Assembly (NCBI RefSeq): GCF_000237925.1
Contig: NC_031498.1
Span: forward strand, 5,378,229-5,442,228
Length of the DNA: 64,000 nucleotides
Source: Schistosoma mansoni
Lineage: Eukaryota > Platyhelminthes > Trematoda > Strigeidida > Schistosomatidae
Reading direction: 5' to 3'
This document shows positions 53,635-64,000 of the stretch, in pieces. The notes beneath the pieces were generated by a model. The model was not told the origin of the DNA and made no database searches. It was given only the letters and a program-made list of their open reading frames with translations. A program made the position numbers and the translations under genes. Each line of letters opens with the position of its first letter. Position 1 is the first letter of the stretch.

Positions 53635-54644
53635 TACCATTTGACTAAAAGAGAAAAAGAAATACAAATTTCGTAATGAACTCATGAATAGCGTAAAATA
53701 GGTCAGTTTACATGGAAATATAATAATAATAATCCTGTATTTGATTAGTGACATATGGATTCCTTTCTTTAAAAAAAGGGTGGACAATAAGAAAATTTTT
53801 AAAAAATGATAAAATTTTTCTCAAGTCTTATTCACCAATGATTCTTTAAATAACTTAATACAACTATTAACATTTTATTTAATTGATTGACAATTAACTA
53901 AATAATTATTTTACTATTACTATATCTTTCATTAAATGCAAATTTAGTTAATCAGTCTATTCTGTATCATTCATTTATAGTTATCCTTTGATTCCTCACA
54001 AATTTACATTCACACTTAATGATGATGAGGTCATTTTGAAATATAATGGCGTATATAACAATGAATATAGTTGAAACCACCAACTGTGCCTATATGTGTA
54101 TATACTGTTACATTTGCAAATGTAACTATGATTCATCTCACCTGTCTCAAATCTATCAAATCTATACTACACATACTACTTTTATTAAAAGAAAAAAGAA
54201 ATTCCTTTTTTTATTTTGTATTTCACCAAAATGTTTGATTACAGTACCCCTTTTGTTTTATGGCCTTTTTTCCTCTCACTGATTTTCTTCTCTTTTTTCA
54301 TGTCAATCATTGAAAGGGGGGGAGTAACCATATAAAAAAAACATATTTCGCTTTTTTTTTACTTTATAATGATGATAATAATAAAATACTTTTTTTTGAA
54401 TGAAAAACAATAACAATAAACGTTTCCATTCTCAGCTTGTAAAGAGATCGGTAAACTATGTGCAATCTAAGAAAGAAGATGGATTAACTTAAGGATTAAA
54501 TTTCTGATTGACTTTTTTTTAAGGACTGTTATATATTTTCTTGTACCATTTAAGAAATATTTAAGCATTAATAATCACATTTATAAACGGGTATTTTTCT
54601 TGTAAAATTATAATAACCGATAATGAAATATACATAAAGCAATC
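53635..54644. other. AT-rich spacer
   Basis: No gene. The 78-codon plus-strand frame at 54046-54282 is AT-driven and motif-free. Confidence 0.3.
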
Positions 54645-54800
54645 AATGGTGTAGAGATTAAATGTTCGTATACGAGATCGAAGATCCTGAGGAGTCCAAT
54701 ATTAAGACGAAATGGCTTTTCAGTGCTTCTTGGTTTTCAATGGCAGTCTAAAATTTATCGATTTATGATTTCAAAGAAATTCAACAATCCCTACAACCGT
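54645..54800 (+). mobile_element. Family B relic, plus strand
   Basis: GTGTAGAGATTAAATGTTCG, GAGGAGTCCAATATTAAGACGAAATGGC and AGTGCTTCTTGGTTTTCAATGG survive; stem I 5' strand and half the core are deleted. Confidence 0.6.
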
Positions 54801-56584
54801 ATGCTGACCGTTATCATATAATGTTAAGTGATTTATAGGGACTTTCGTCTAAATTAGAGCGAATAGTTTCACAGTATTTGGGCGCCGAATTGGTATAAAA
54901 CATTAAGAATTATAGGAAATTATATTTCCTTGAAAAAGCTTGGACCAGATTGCCAGGCGAAACGATGGATTTACTTCAGATTCATACGCTGAGATTTTAC
55001 AGATATATTATTCCTATTTAATGTGTTAAGTGATCTGTTTGAATTTTTAAAATCATTAAGATTTACGTAAGAAAAAAGTAGGAATATGTGCAATCCATTA
55101 GTGTTAATTGTTACAGATTAACAACATTCGAAATAATATTGAAGATTATGGAGCATTGAACAGATATTCTTTTTTCATTGAATAGAATGTATTACCAGTG
55201 TACATTCATGACCTCAAAAAAGATTTGAACTCATCATTTTCAGATGTCTTAGAGAGTGCTTTAATAAGTAATTTGTTGATCATTTTTGTCATGGGCTGAT
55301 CTCTGTTGGACTACATTTGAAGACCAAGAAACACTAAATAGCTATTTTATCCTAATCTACTACTTCCCAGGAGTCAGCAAACTTCCATCTAAACTATAAT
55401 AGTCGACTAACCAGTGATTTATTTTAGAATGAGTTCTTGAATTTCTAGCGAAAATTTGTGACCGTCGGATTTGGGACATATCTCGAATGAAACACTTGTC
55501 ATCATTGGAAGCGAATGATCTTCACACTGTATCACGTATTGACTAAAGTTAGGAATTTATATAGCTAGACGCCAATCTAACGATCCTAATGTCTAAGCTC
55601 TCGCTACAAGACCTAGGAGCCTTGAGTTATGAGTGACCACTATTGATAACTGCAACGCTAGGACAAAAAACACCGTCCACTTTTTATGAACTTAAATGGT
55701 TCCCTAACTACGATCAATCCGTAACGAATACAACTTGAAAACTAAATTAACCTATGGAAGCTCATTTATCTAAAAAAATAGATGTTACATAATTAAGAAA
55801 TTTTTGAGAAGTGTCAATTGAATATTTTGAAAATGTTAATCATCACATTGATACTAGTTGGAGTAACATTTAGACTATCTTATTTTAGTTGTCATTTTAG
55901 TTCTCATTATCAATTTTGTGCAAGTATAAATGGATATTTAAGTACCATTCTGAACAGTCCTACCAATTATTCAGTCAAAACTTTTCTATGTAGGTTGCTT
56001 AAAATTTCTCGATTTCATTTGATTCGGAAGAGCAACTATCAATCATAATCACTGATAAGTAGCCGACATCAATTTTAACTTAACCAACTCCATATTCTAT
56101 ACTTCTTTCCATGAATAAAAGCGTTATATACAATTTTCTAAAATAAATAACCTACAGGTTATTGACTATGTGTTGTATTGACAAACGGATTAGTACTGCT
56201 CTCATGCTTACCTTCTTTGTGTCATAAACATCTTGCATAAATGAGGGATAATCATCTTTCTCTATGTCATCATACTAATGAAACTCCATCTGATTTCTTC
56301 TTTTCAGTTCGAAATAAGTTAAACCAAACCGGAACTGTAACTGGTAGACCAATAATTACCTTATTTCAGACAGGATCTTTATATAGACTGATGTTTCTTT
56401 ATTTATCAGTCAACTCCTATAGCATTTTGTTTATCTAGGCTTGAGTGTAACTCGTTCATTTGACAAAATACTAGATTCTAAAATCAAGACACATTTATCA
56501 TCCGAATACGGTGTTTGAGTCAGAATGAGCATCAAACTGATTATCTGAAGATCGTAAGTTTGAGTCTAGTAATTAACTTAAATT
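54801..56584. other. Unassigned stretch with old SINE scraps
   Basis: No gene I can support. Decayed family B pieces at about 55305-55395 and 55580-55745. Frames at 55818-56048 and 56241-56438 lack motifs; the second follows a good acceptor-like TTTCTTCTTTTCAG at about 56308 but has no homology support. Confidence 0.3.
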
Positions 56585-56735
56585 TGTTTTCAGTAACGTT
56601 GCATAGTGGCTAGCAGTTGAACCCATGCTATACATTTCATTCTATTTGAGACTTATCAGCCGAATGTGTTTACTCCCCGATCCTGGTCTGAACAGCAAGA
56701 CTTGAATCCAGATGTTTTGCTTCAACAATAAGAAA
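56585..56735 (-). mobile_element. Family A SINE, minus strand, old
   Basis: CATAGTGGCTAGCAGTTGAACCC, eroded hammerhead complement (ATTTCATTCTATTTGAGACTTATCAGCCG), and a relic of the B-box complement (AGACTTGAATCCAG). Confidence 0.65.
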
Positions 56736-58300
56736 CTACAAATCTTCACAAATAAATTAGTTTAGAATCTTTATAGAACTTAGTTTTCGTCTACAAACTT
56801 CAAAAGCACACTACTTATACAATTAATACTCACCTTATGATAATAAAAAAGGGGAATATTATAATCATGTTGTTTTCATTTCTACCTCATTATGTCATAT
56901 AAATTATAGACAATGGAGTGTTTTTTTGACTACTTATTATTTAATATGAGTAGTATTGTTCATTAATATATGAGAAATAGACAATAGTTTGTTATTTATT
57001 TAAAATCATAAAGTAGGTGTTCACGCAATAATGGTAATAATAATAATAATAATACTTATAATAGTGATAATAATAGCTCCCTCCTCTCTCTCTCTGTGTC
57101 TTTATTTTTTTCTCTAAGAACTCCTTTCCCTTCCATAATTTCAGTTTGTAGCGAACTAATAATATTGTTGACCTTATTCTGTCAGTTATTGTGTTGTATG
57201 TAGGTGTGTGTGTGTGTATACATATATATATATACTGATGGTGGTGGCATTTTCTTCATTCTGTAGATTTTCATCATGTCAATTTTCATCATAATCATAA
57301 TAAAACAAAATAGATGCACTACAATATTAATAATATTCTTCTTCCTTGTATTCATTATAAGTCTTTAAGACTTTCAGAAAAAGATTCTTAGAAGAGGAAG
57401 AAGAAGAAGACAAAAATAATGTTTATGACGATCTATGTTACATTATACATACGATTCAGGTATAAATCGACATGAATGTAAATATATACCTATTTAGGTA
57501 AACACACACACAAACGGTAAATATAAAAAGATTGTGTTTGTTTATTTACTTGTTCTGTTTGATGACTACTTGACTTTTCGTCTTGTTTACCAAATTGCTT
57601 TTTTTTATTTTTATTTCTCAACACTTATGAGTGTGCATAGGTGTGTGTGTGTGTGCTTGTTTGTTTGATATCGGTTCGTTGAAGCGGAGGAAGAGAAAAA
57701 AATATTAGGCACTCTCAGAAATATGGGGGATGGAAAGTCACATCAGTTAACTTAGTCCTTTTTGGATTTTTTTTTTTCGGCAGTTTTAAAAACACATCTG
57801 TCAGCGAGTTTCTTTTTTTTTGCTAATTCTTTTCTCTAATGTATAAAACATTTAAAGACAAAAAAAATTTCCAACCAAAAAAAAACAAACGATTTATTTT
57901 TAAGAAGTAAGAGTAAGAATTCTTTTGTTGGAAGATTGAAAAAAAAGAACAAGTAAGATAAAGAAGTAAGTGAAAGATAATGGAGACAAGGAGAATGATG
58001 TGAAAAAAAAATAGATGAAAGCTAATATGTAGGGGGGGAGAGAGAGGTGGCGGGAGCGGTAAGAGATGTGATTATTGTACACCTGGTGGTTTATAGAGAA
58101 TATTATTTAACAGTAGTATATATATATACAGTCATCTTAATTTTGTTATGATTAGAAAAAAAAAACTAAAGAAATTGAAAGAAAATAAACATGGATTAAT
58201 ATTTTTTAAAAATAAATATTTTTTGTGTGTATGATTCTTGTTTTAATTTCAAGATTATTCTGATTGTAGATTGGTATCAATCGGAAACTTATTAAAGACT
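56736..58300. other. AT-rich spacer rich in microsatellites
   Basis: No gene. TAA run at about 57034-57052, TG/TA run at 57205-57235, TG run at 57640-57654, and a purine tract with G-run at 58030-58060. Confidence 0.5.
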
Positions 58301-58390
58301 TCCAAGGAGTCCCATATTAGGACGAAATGGCAGTTCAGTGCTTCCAGATTTTCAATGGTTATCGAATATTAATGGATTCATGATCTCAAT
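58301..58390 (+). mobile_element. Family B tail fragment, plus strand
   Basis: GGAGTCCCATATTAGGACGAAATGGCAGTTCAGTGCTTCC region: hammerhead from stem II on, plus tail. Confidence 0.65.
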
Positions 58391-59140
58391 CAAAAATTTA
58401 ACAATATCCACAACCTCACACTGATAAAGACTAAAAAATTTCACTTTAAGACTTCTAATCAGTATTCTTTAACAATCTATCATATAGTATTGAGGTTATT
58501 AACTTTTGGTATAACCAGATGAAAACATAAATGGTTCGATACAAGGAACAAGGCAAAGACTACAGGTGAAGATTTATTATACACCGACGAAATAAATTCA
58601 GAAATCATATCTGAATACACTAGTCTTTCTACGTCTTAGTAATATTGTAAACCATTCATATAGATTAGAAACGAAAAGCATTTGAGAATAACTAATCAAT
58701 AAATTATTGTATGAACGCAGTTTACAAATATCAGAGTATTGAATTGTTACAATCAGAAAAGATATAGTTAATTCATTGTTTTTCAAATACTTCTTCCTAA
58801 AACGTTTTCATCTTCTGACTACCAAACTACATTTCGATCAGTTACAGTTAACACACGAGATCAATTGATACTTATTCAATGTCACTGATGCTTTATCGTC
58901 TCAACATACAGCTTGGTGAACTCTTCAGACCATTTCAGAAACAGTAACCTGTCAGTCATACAGTGTAAGAATCAAACCATCACGATGAAACCGAATTAGG
59001 AAATATTGAAAATACTAAATCACATGGTTGATTTGTTACAGTTACTCTTATAGATGAGACACTCTGAGATATTGTTTATCGGCAGACTGATTTTTTCAAA
59101 TTCAGAAACTGACTAAAATTGGGAGAACACATTCTGTGTC

Positions 59141-59172
<32 letters not shown>

Positions 59173-59389
59173 ATACAAATACGAATACTACTACAGGGTG
59201 TCTGATCAGATCAGTCATGAAAATCAACAAAAGTAGGGTAAAACATCTTTTAATAATCAACGCTAGCCCAATATAAAATTACTGTCTTAACTTATCAGTT
59301 CAATGAATGAGGTCTTAATGTTTGAATAAGTGTTTGGGATATTTAAGATTTGGAGAGAAAATATAACTTGCAAATAAATCAATCAGATT
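58391..59389. other. AT-rich spacer
   Basis: No gene. TTA run at 59143-59167. Confidence 0.35.
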
Positions 59390-59640
59390 TAAAGTAGCGG
59401 GTCTTGGAGTTTGGCACGAAATTCATATATGTGTATGAATAAGTACCATTTCGGCATTATAACTGATGTCAGTTTGTGATTTTAACTTCAAATACTAATA
59501 CTAACCCCTGAATCTAACGCTTAATCCTAATTGATCACATTTAGTTGTAACTAAAATCTCCTCCTGAAACACTTATGGGGTTACTCTCGGTCCCAAACAA
59601 CGAGGAATTTGGGAATGGAATCGGGGACTACAACCCATAA
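59390..59640 (+). repeat. Dispersed repeat family E, copy 2
   Basis: Partner of 630-910, better preserved: GCGGGTCTTGGAGTTTGGCACGAAATTC, CATTTCGGCATTATAACTGATGTCAGTT, CTAACCCCTGAATCTAACG (blocks given up to 20 bases each are shared landmarks only in part). May be part of a retroelement end. Confidence 0.4.
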
Positions 59641-59734
59641 AATAAACTTTGCTTCCCCTTTCTTCCGGTTACTGACTGGACTATGAAAACCCGAAAATCT
59701 CAGGGAAGGCACAGGATATAGTGAACAACTTACA

Positions 59735-60815
59735 TGCATCCCATACACACCAACAAAGGCAGGTAAAGACAGCCAGTGTAGCAGCAGCCTCTACAGTAGT
59801 AGGCCTCAACATACACAAGGGTAAAAATGAGATCTCGGGATAAAACATAGTGAGCACCTACCAAATCACACTTGAAGGAGAAGCTCTGGACGAGGTGAAA
59901 AGTTTTACGTACCTGAGCAATATCATTGAAAAACAAGGAGAAACTGATGCAGATGTGAAGGCACGGATTGGCGAAACAAGCGTAGTATAGTGTTAGTTAA
60001 CATGTTAAACCCATATAGCTCATTCTAGCTTCCGAACAAGTCAATTTAATCATTCTTCTTGAGTCATATCTTGAACTTGTTAATTGTTCGCTTATGAACC
60101 TCGACTGTTTTTTTTATATGAGCGTAAGTGTGTGCACTTCTTACCCCATTCATCAGATATCTGTAGCTTATTTTTATCTGCCTATAAATACTGATTAATG
60201 CTTAATTAAATGGAGTGGGCTCACATGTCTTCTCCACTGCACATCATTTCGCCTCGCCCTCTTCTCTTCACTCATTTGCCTGGATCAACGATTATACGAA
60301 ATATACGTATTCGAAATTCATTCTCGTGTTTGACATATTTAATTCCGTTATTCACTAACATAAATTAAGTCGATAATTATATACGAGGATTGACAATATG
60401 TATATTTCAATAACAAGCATTCATACGATAGATCTGGAATTAGACATAGGACCACAATAGCATCCCTACAATTAAAGGACATATAGAACTCAAAACAACT
60501 ATCAGTCAACATCAAAGTCAAGACAGTTTTACTGTACAGAGCTGAATTTTAGAGAACTACTGTAATCGTTTTCAAGAATTTATAATTATTTACAAACAGC
60601 TATCTACTCAGGGAATTCCAAGTCTGTTCCTGAAAACGAAAGGAATAGAGGCCGATCAATGAACATATTACTCCGGGGATTGTAGACAGACATTAGAAAA
60701 ATGTATTGCACTTGATAACCACTTAAAAGACAAGCCTAACACAGAGTAGCTTGGAGAATCCCGATAGGCGGCTTATACTCTACAAGGGGTAACAGGCGTA
60801 AGTAATTAGTTAAAG
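59735..60815 (+). mobile_element. RTE-clade LINE, 3' half, interrupted
   Basis: Plus strand. First part 59740-59985: ASVAAASTVVGLNIHKGKNE, ALDEVKSFTYLSNIIEKQGETDADVKARIGETS. Second part from about 60450: ASLQLKDI.NSKQLSVNIK, VKTVLLY..EF.RTT, then a decayed end reaching GGGGTAACAGGCGTAAGTAA near 60800. The two parts are separated by about 460 bp holding a probable solo LTR. Frame broken in several places and missing the catalytic RT motifs. The 68-codon minus-strand frame is a shadow. Confidence 0.85.
59991..60360 (+). repeat. Probable solo LTR inserted in the LINE
   Basis: About 370 bp bounded by TGTTAG and CTAACA, short inverted ends of the TG..CA type, inside a LINE whose two halves continue on each side. 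It shares ordered blocks with 46853-47270. No internal gag or pol is present. Exact ends are uncertain because the match to the 47-kb copy runs some bases past 60360. LTR fossil of an unnamed family. Confidence 0.5.
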
Positions 60816-61559
60816 ATTCTCAAGGCTAATTTAGTATTGCTTAAAAGTTCTTTATTTTATCCATTCTAATTATTAGTATTAACCAATATACACCAATGTC
60901 TGTGATGAATTCCAAACACTTACTCTGTTTTTATGTGTATGATAAACTTGACGTTAATTCAAAGAGAATGAAACTTTAGATATGTATATTCAATGCGTAT
61001 CATTGACAAATAACATGAATAAATATATATATATATATTGTTTACTTATTATTAAAGTCAGCCTATTCACAGTATAAAAATGTATTTCTGTAAGTGACAA
61101 CACCTTCTATTTGATATAATATGTCCAGACAAGTAAACAAGGAAACAGTATAATAGAATTAAATAGACTTCACATACACTCACACAAATATACATTATAA
61201 TCGAATAGTATTATTTATATCATTGTGGAATAATGTGACATTCATCTATGTAGAATTAACCATGATTTCTAATAGTCATAACATATTGACAAATTGATGC
61301 TTTTTAAAAGCGTGAGAAATGAAACTGCATCAAAATAGTTACCGTGATGAAAAAAATGAAATACAAACAATATCTCCTAAAATTATAAACAGAACAGAAA
61401 TATTTGGTACGAATAATTGTTGCTAAACTTAGACGAACTAATAATAAAGAAGATTCATTGATAGAAACCGTTACTTTACACGACATATGTATATAGATAA
61501 TTCTATACGACTCAGTGATTATTTTATATATTTTATTTAAACACATAAATATTGGTACA
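60816..61559. other. AT-rich spacer
   Basis: No gene; TA run at about 61023-61039. The 110-codon minus-strand frame (61304-61636) runs from family D into AT-rich sequence and has no motif. Confidence 0.35.
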
Positions 61560-62050
61560 GAGAAGCACCAGATACATATGCGCCGCACAAATCTCATTTG
61601 ATTTGTGTGAGGGCTGTGATACTGCCCAGGTGCCAAAACTGAAGTAGGTGGTTTTCTTGGAGAACTACACCCGGAGCCTTTGACCTAAAGGTCTGATCCA
61701 CAAAGCAGTGGATCATCGTGAGGAGATGTAGTCCCATGGTAGCCTGTGACCAACGATTGATTTATACACCATTTGTTCCCTCAGAATATTGGAGCCCATG
61801 TGCACCATTTGTTTGTAATCAGGGTTTTCCAACACCCCTAGGTGGATGCGCCGTGTCCACCAACCCGGTTAAAGCACCGAACATTTGCTTCTCGTCCTCT
61901 CAATTTCGTAAACAACACCCCCGCCACTCAAAGGCGATGAGTAGGACTTTCGTGGCAGAGGCTATATACACGTGGCCATGTGAGAGCATTTCGAGAGGGA
62001 GAACGGACTCTCCCCACTCTCGGCCGTACCAGAGCATTTGGGAGCACTCA
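61560..62050 (+). repeat. Dispersed repeat family D, copy 2 (most complete)
   Basis: Opposite in orientation to the 9.25-kb copy and longer. Landmarks: GGGCTGTGATACTGCCCAGG at the start, CCTTTGACCTAAAGGTCTGA, GGTAGCCTGTGACCAACGAT, GTGTCCACCAACCCGGTTAAAG, CGGCCGTACCAGAGCATTTGG at the end. It has a 114-codon open frame (61718-62062), of which about 60 codons (VACDQRLIYTPFVPS..FSSSQFRKQ) are conserved in the 9.4-kb copy. Class and function unknown. Confidence 0.75.
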
Positions 62051-62354
62051 GTGATTAATTGACTTAACAATAGAATAAATTGATAGTCCATCAATATATG
62101 CAATGCTAACTGACGTGGTTTGAGTCTGTAAAACAGTAACAACCTCTTTAAAGTTTCAACTATTTCTTGTTGACTATATATTGAATCATCCACCAAATAC
62201 AATTTAATGTACTCGATTTTAATTTACACTCCAATAGTATGATTTCTAGTTGTATTAACTAGTTGCTCAAACAAAATGCATATTGAACGAAGACGAAACA
62301 TATAATTTGTCTATTGAGAAAATCCGTCACCACTACAGTTCAACTATTTCCGGT
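62051..62354. other. AT-rich spacer
   Basis: Nothing recognised. Confidence 0.3.
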
Positions 62355-62630
62355 TTGAGAGAGTTGTTCACAACAGGCAGTGGAATGTGATCACACAGCA
62401 TCATGAATTGATTGAAGTTAGACAGTATACACCATTGGATACTGGCTGAGTGGTGTAGAGCTTAAACGTTCATGTGCAAGATTAAAAGTCTTGAGTTCCA
62501 TTCTCTGTTGTGTGGCCATGGATAAGTCCGGAATAGCCCCATACAAGAACGAGACAACTATCTGGTGTTACCTGATTTTCACTGTTGGCCTAGGTAAGGT
62601 CAGTTTCATGGTCTGAACTAAAAACTGAAT
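62355..62630 (+). mobile_element. Family B SINE, plus strand, very old
   Basis: Leader (TTGATTGAAGTTAGACAGTAT), tRNA-like relic (GGCTGAGTGGTGTAGAGCTTAA), eroded hammerhead and tail. Heavily diverged. Confidence 0.6.
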
Positions 62631-62954
62631 ACATTAATCGTTAAATCAATACTCTACACCAACCTACTATAGGTCAATATACATGACAATGTTGTACAAG
62701 GCATTTCACATTTAGCTTGATATGAGACGATGTATAAAATAGAAGAAATACTTTTAAATTAGACTATCGATCATTAATATTTAAAGGTAATATATATGAA
62801 TACAATTTCAACTACCCTTTTTGAGAACTTCATGTTGACGAGACAAAGAATAATAAATAATACTATTTGTTTATTAATACTCTAAGTGTAGTGGTAGATA
62901 ATTCTCCCTAAAGAATAAATAAACTTATAAATCTCACTGAAATTCCGAACAGAT

Positions 62955-63095
62955 AAAAGTTAGACAACGACTAAAAACCTGGAATAATTGATAGTCGTTT
63001 CATCCTTGTATGGGATTCCTCAGCAGTACATATCCACGACCCTGAGACTGTGAATTGAAACCAGGACCTTCAAACTCACATACGAACGTGTAATT
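62955..63095 (-). mobile_element. Family B SINE, minus strand, old
   Basis: AAAAACCTGGAATAATTGATAGTCGTTTCATCC region, GGGATTCCTCAGCAGTAC and a degenerate B-box complement. The core CTGAGGA is still visible on the minus strand but stems are decayed. Confidence 0.65.
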
Positions 63096-63344
63096 AAGAT
63101 TTTTAATCTACCTAATCAAATCAAATAACTTAATATTGTCAAATATTATGTTTAAAGTTAATTGGACTTGAACTGTTTATCAAAAATTAAACACATATGA
63201 CGTCTGTATGCACATTATTGGGGCTGTAAGCCTTGTGTTGAGTTCTATTTTGTCTGGAGTCGAGCGCATATTTTGCTAAGGTGTAGCCTTGAGGTCATGG
63301 AATATTTACATGTGTAAATGAGTTCATTATAAATCCACAAATTT
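63096..63344. other. AT-rich spacer
   Basis: Nothing recognised. Confidence 0.3.
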
Positions 63345-63510
63345 AAATGGTATGTGGATATCAGCGGAAACCAAGAAACGCGCTTCGTTCTATCTTAGAC
63401 TGGTCAGCTGTGAGTGCCTACATCACAGAGTTGATAGTCATTCCGTGATTCAAATCCAGTGTTGTTCGCTTTAGACACCATCACGCTATCCAATAAACTA
63501 CAATGTCCGG
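63345..63510 (-). mobile_element. Family A SINE, minus strand, old
   Basis: GGATATCAGCGGAAACCAAGAAACGCGC..TTAGACTGGTCAGCTG and a relic of the tRNA-like part (TGATTCAAATCCAGTGTTG, CACCATCACGCTATCC). Hammerhead at 63370-63412 has core CTGACCA and GAAG, so it should be inactive. Confidence 0.7.
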
Positions 63511-64000
63511 ATAACCTTTCACTTGTACAACGGGTACTAATTCAATTTGAAGTGATTAGGATTATAGCATTGTTGATATTTTTGACTGATATTTTGCTCG
63601 GTCTTTCTTAACATATGTGCATCATGTGCAAGTTGCCTTCACCACCATAAACTTATGTCAGGGGATAATTATTTCCAAAGCAATCTATATATAGAAATAT
63701 TGTAATGAAAAATTAACCAAATGAATATTGGAAACAGCAACCAAGTATATATAAAGAAAGAACTTTGTAAAAGATCTGATGGGGTTCATGTCCATTAGAA
63801 TGAGAGAACGCTGATTACAATTAGCAGCATGTGTGTTTTTTTAACAGTAATCAGTGTACTACATTTGATTTGAACAAGAAAGTTAACATAACAGAGTAAC
63901 CAGGATTCTACATCCAATTAAAATAGTTGTACAAATTGGATGGAATTGTAAATGAGATGGACAATGAAAATTAAGTCCAAATTAAGCATTTTTACAGAGC
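63511..64000. other. AT-rich sequence, nothing recognised
   Basis: No gene or repeat recognised; a weak match to the Sm-alpha companion block (CATATGTGCATCATGTGC) occurs near 63610. Confidence 0.3.

Noticed and set aside
40048-53640. Tandem satellite array of family B
   Set aside because: Only partial head-to-tail joins are seen (53.43 kb and around the 51.4-kb gap). Most copies are dispersed, so a true array is not shown.
56308-56438. Terminal exon on the plus strand
   Set aside because: A good acceptor-like sequence precedes an open frame, but there is no homology, no partner exon and no polyadenylation context I can defend.
1-64000. CRISPR array, rRNA genes, bacterial operons
   Set aside because: No regularly spaced repeats, no rRNA-like sequence, and gene structure is eukaryotic.

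Overview
This window looks like non-genic, repeat-saturated DNA from a blood fluke (genus Schistosoma; the species cannot be fixed by eye). It is AT-rich and eukaryotic, has no operon structure, and carries schistosome-type repeats: Sm-alpha-like hammerhead SINEs, RTE-clade LINEs of the SR2 type, Penelope-like elements with a GIY-YIG domain, and old Ty3/gypsy copies. Two runs of exactly 200 N (36248-36447 and 51374-51573) mark scaffold gaps of unknown true size.

Layout. 1-7 kb: decayed Ty3/gypsy pol pieces (2.0-2.9 and 4.7-7.0 kb) separated by a 5'-truncated RTE LINE (2.9-4.2 kb). 7-26 kb: short hammerhead-bearing retroposons of three families scattered in AT-rich sequence, plus three LINE 3' ends (14.1, 17.0-17.6, 18.8-19.2 kb). 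26-40 kb: Sm-alpha-like copies, two Penelope GIY-YIG relics (27.5 and 39.1-39.6 kb) and a large inverted duplication (34.1-34.7 against 37.1-37.7 kb) around the first gap. 40-54 kb: the only plausible host coding sequence, two phase-compatible minus-strand exons (48137-48296 and 41897-42128), the second encoding a textbook BH3 motif of the Bcl-2 family; this interval also has the densest set of hammerhead SINEs. 54-64 kb: mostly AT-rich sequence with microsatellites, a LINE split by a probable solo LTR (59.8-60.8 kb) and a copy of a further repeat family (61.6-62.05 kb).

The unifying theme is the hammerhead ribozyme. Family A (Sm-alpha-like) and family B (a tRNA-like SINE of about 400 bp) both end a pol III-type promoter region with a hammerhead having a minimal stem III: a two-base-pair stem closed by a four-base loop, usually inside a palindrome such as ACGCGCGU or ACGGCCGU, followed by the cleavable C. 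A third family, C, folds the same way but has U at core position 3. A Penelope terminal repeat holds a fourth, degenerate candidate. Many family B copies are inverted (foldback) dimers, and others are flanked by direct repeats of the hammerhead end, as expected if the copied RNA came from a tandem or circular self-cleaved template. I count about 20 hammerhead motifs with a recognisable core.

No rRNA, true tRNA, CRISPR or bacterial feature is seen. Most open frames in the window are chance frames or frames inside repeats.
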